From: Gammaproteobacteria bacterium
GTDB taxonomy: Bacteria; Pseudomonadota; Gammaproteobacteria; Enterobacterales; Alteromonadaceae
NCBI GenBank assembly: GCA_018222405.1
Contig: JAAFAI010000018.1
Span: forward strand, 1-64,000
Direction of reading: 5' to 3'
Length of the DNA stretch: 64,000 nt
A program made the translations under genes and the position numbers. The first letter of the stretch is position 1. Every line of letters starts with the position of its first letter. Of this stretch, positions 62,655 through 64,000 are shown in pieces. The notes below the pieces were generated by a model. The model did no database searches. It saw only the letters and a list, made by a program, of their open reading frames with translations, and was not told the DNA's origin.

Positions 62655-63692
62655 ATGGACGCTTCTACCAATGAGCTGGTTACTGCTCTGAATGCCTATT
62701 GGCAGGCATTAGTCATTAAATTACCAGCCATTGCGCTGGGCCTGGTTATTTTGTGCCTCACCTTGTGGCTGGCCGGGCGTGTTTCGGCAGCGCTTATCAC
62801 GCCGATCGGCTATCTGTCTTCCAGCCCGTTGTTGCGGTCGGTCAGTCAGCGAGCTATCAGTCTGATTCTTATCCTGTTTGCACTTTATGTGTTTTTAAAA
62901 CTATCGGGGCTTTCCGAGTTTGCCGTCGCCATTATGAGCGGTACCGGCGTGCTGGGACTCATTCTGGGATTTGCCTTCAGGGATATCGCCGAAAACATGA
63001 TTGCCAGCTTGTTATTAACCGTGCAGCGGCCATTTCGTATTGATGATGTGGTACAAATCAATAATTACACCGGGGTGGTTCAGAAAGTCACGACACGGGC
63101 TACCACGCTGGTGGATTTCGATGGGAATCATATTCAGATACCCAATGCCGTGATTTACAAAGGAACCATTAAGAATCTCACCGCAAACCCTAAAATGCGC
63201 GGCCGGTTTACCTTAGGTATTGGTTATGATGCCGACTGTCAGCAGGCTCAGCGGTTGGCATTACAACTTATTGGTGAGCACCCAAACGTACTTAAGGAGC
63301 CTGAGCCATTAGTGCTGGTTGATGAGCTCGGCTCGGCGACGGTAAATTTAAAAGTGTATTTCTGGATCAACGTAGAAAGTACCAGCGTAATTAAAATGGC
63401 ATCGGTACTAATGCGCGACCTGGTGGAGCTGTTTACCGCTCAGGGTATCAGCATGCCGGATGACGCCCGTGAAGTGATTTTCCCACAGGGCGTACCGGTA
63501 ACTATGGTGAATAATCAGGAGCAGGTCAGTGAACAAAAAGAAGCGGTTCAGCCAAGCCCGGTTAGCGAGCCACAACCCCAAGCGATAAAACACGCGGCTG
63601 CCCCCGACGATGTCTCCAGTGAAAATGACGATATCCGTCGCCAGGCAGAAGAAGCCAGGGCCCCTGAGCAGGGCGCGAATATTTTATCTTAG
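62655..63692 (+). CDS. Small-conductance mechanosensitive channel (MscS family)
   Basis: Channel protein of 345 residues that opens under membrane tension during hypo-osmotic shock. Three transmembrane helices lie at about 20-40, 65-85 and 90-110; the third is the Gly/Ala-rich pore helix (AIMSGTGVLGLILGFAFRDI). The beta and alpha/beta cytoplasmic vestibule follows (RPFRIDDVVQINNYTGVV, TTLVDFDGNHIQIPNAVIYK). The last ~70 residues are an acidic, Pro/Gln-rich tail not found in E. coli MscS. It is monocistronic as far as can be seen. Confidence 0.94.
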   Translation: MDASTNELVTALNAYWQALVIKLPAIALGLVILCLTLWLAGRVSAALITPIGYLSSSPLLRSVSQRAISLILILFALYVFLKLSGLSEFAVAIMSGTGVLGLILGFAFRDIAENMIASLLLTVQRPFRIDDVVQINNYTGVVQKVTTRATTLVDFDGNHIQIPNAVIYKGTIKNLTANPKMRGRFTLGIGYDADCQQAQRLALQLIGEHPNVLKEPEPLVLVDELGSATVNLKVYFWINVESTSVIKMASVLMRDLVELFTAQGISMPDDAREVIFPQGVPVTMVNNQEQVSEQKEAVQPSPVSEPQPQAIKHAAAPDDVSSENDDIRRQAEEARAPEQGANILS

Positions 63693-63834
63693 TGCGGGTA
63701 TGGCATTAGAAATTTATCTCACAAGGCGCTGTGAAGCCTGCCTGGGCAGTTTTTAATGTTCTGTTAATGTTGCTGTAAGGCTCTTTTCATTGTTACAAGC
63801 TATACTCAATGAGGTCAAACAGAAGGAGTTCGAT

Positions 63835-64000
63835 ATGATAATAACGCGATTCTTGCCAACCTTAATGACACTGACTATCCTGATGACTTCGGCTGTCGCT
63901 GCATCGACTATCAATGGGATAAACGACCACCTCACCTCACAAAACGCAGATAATGTCAGTTTCAGTCAATATACCATTGGTATTCAGGCGAAAGGCGTAA
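63835..64000 (+). CDS. Exported protein, truncated by the window edge
   Basis: The first 55 codons of a gene that runs off the right edge without a stop. AGAAGGAG lies 6 nt before the ATG. The N-terminus (ITRFLPTLMTLTILMTSAVA) is a convincing signal peptide with cleavage near AVAAS, followed by a polar mature start. The family cannot be told from this fragment. Confidence 0.75.
   Translation, partial: MIITRFLPTLMTLTILMTSAVAASTINGINDHLTSQNADNVSFSQYTIGIQAKGV

Noticed and set aside
63738..63754. Terminator after the MscS gene
   Set aside because: CTGCC and GGCAG are separated by only two bases; the remaining 4-bp stem before TTTTT is too short to trust.

Overview
The window looks like an ordinary chromosomal segment of a marine-type gammaproteobacterium, most likely of the order Alteromonadales. 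This is inferred from gene content and order: lptD-surA-pdxA-rsmA-apaG-apaH with djlA divergent, rplM-rpsI-petABC-sspAB, aconitase B, a monofunctional RelA, a TonB-dependent barrel and a PhoD phosphatase. I see no rRNA, tRNA, CRISPR array, phage or complete insertion sequence.

Layout. 1-8750: envelope and periplasmic genes (TonB-C/TPR protein, DUF2254 membrane protein, an anchored helical-repeat protein, Tat-exported PhoD, a PQQ-type sugar dehydrogenase). 8957-13491: acnB, a DUF192 lipoprotein and lysC. 13577-16766: a degenerate 5'-nucleotidase overlapping a membrane diguanylate cyclase. 16913-20770: arfB, a TonB-dependent-receptor barrel that lacks its plug, and a small exported NTF2-like protein. 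20808-22308: a non-coding repeat island with three 167-bp tandem units, two 431-bp-spaced copies of a 393-bp structured element, and palindromes. 22303-24327: a chemoreceptor with a probable sigma-28 promoter. 24648-31306: apaH, apaG, rsmA, pdxA, surA and lptD on the minus strand. 31596-42626: djlA, xerD, dsbC, recJ, a small gene, recO, pdxJ, acpS, rlmD, relA and mazG on the plus strand. 42643-43545: an orphan solute-binding protein. 43818-48892: rplM-rpsI, petABC and sspAB.

From 49151 the content becomes more accessory: two tandem spondin-domain secreted proteins; an orphan OmpR-type regulator with a damaged receiver domain, whose ribosome-binding site lies in a perfect 15-bp inverted repeat; a prolyl-oligopeptidase lipoprotein; MgtE; a soluble protein with two Cache-like halves; a small module of XRE regulator, tiny exported protein, DUF2145 protein and YiaA-like protein; an unrecognised 740-residue exported protein; an MscS channel; and a truncated exported protein at the right edge.

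Housekeeping blocks cover outer-membrane biogenesis (LptD, SurA), B6 synthesis (PdxA, PdxJ), RNA modification (RsmA, RlmD), the stringent response (RelA, MazG, SspA), respiration (PetABC), proteolysis targeting (SspB) and recombination (XerD, RecJ, RecO). The most unusual items are the nucleotidase-like protein that has lost its metal site but kept its nucleotide pocket and is translationally linked to a cyclase; the plugless barrel; the hairpin-controlled degenerate regulator beside the spondin pair; and the duplicated structured repeat. Where several start codons were possible, the one with the best-placed Shine-Dalgarno sequence was chosen, and this is stated in the entry.
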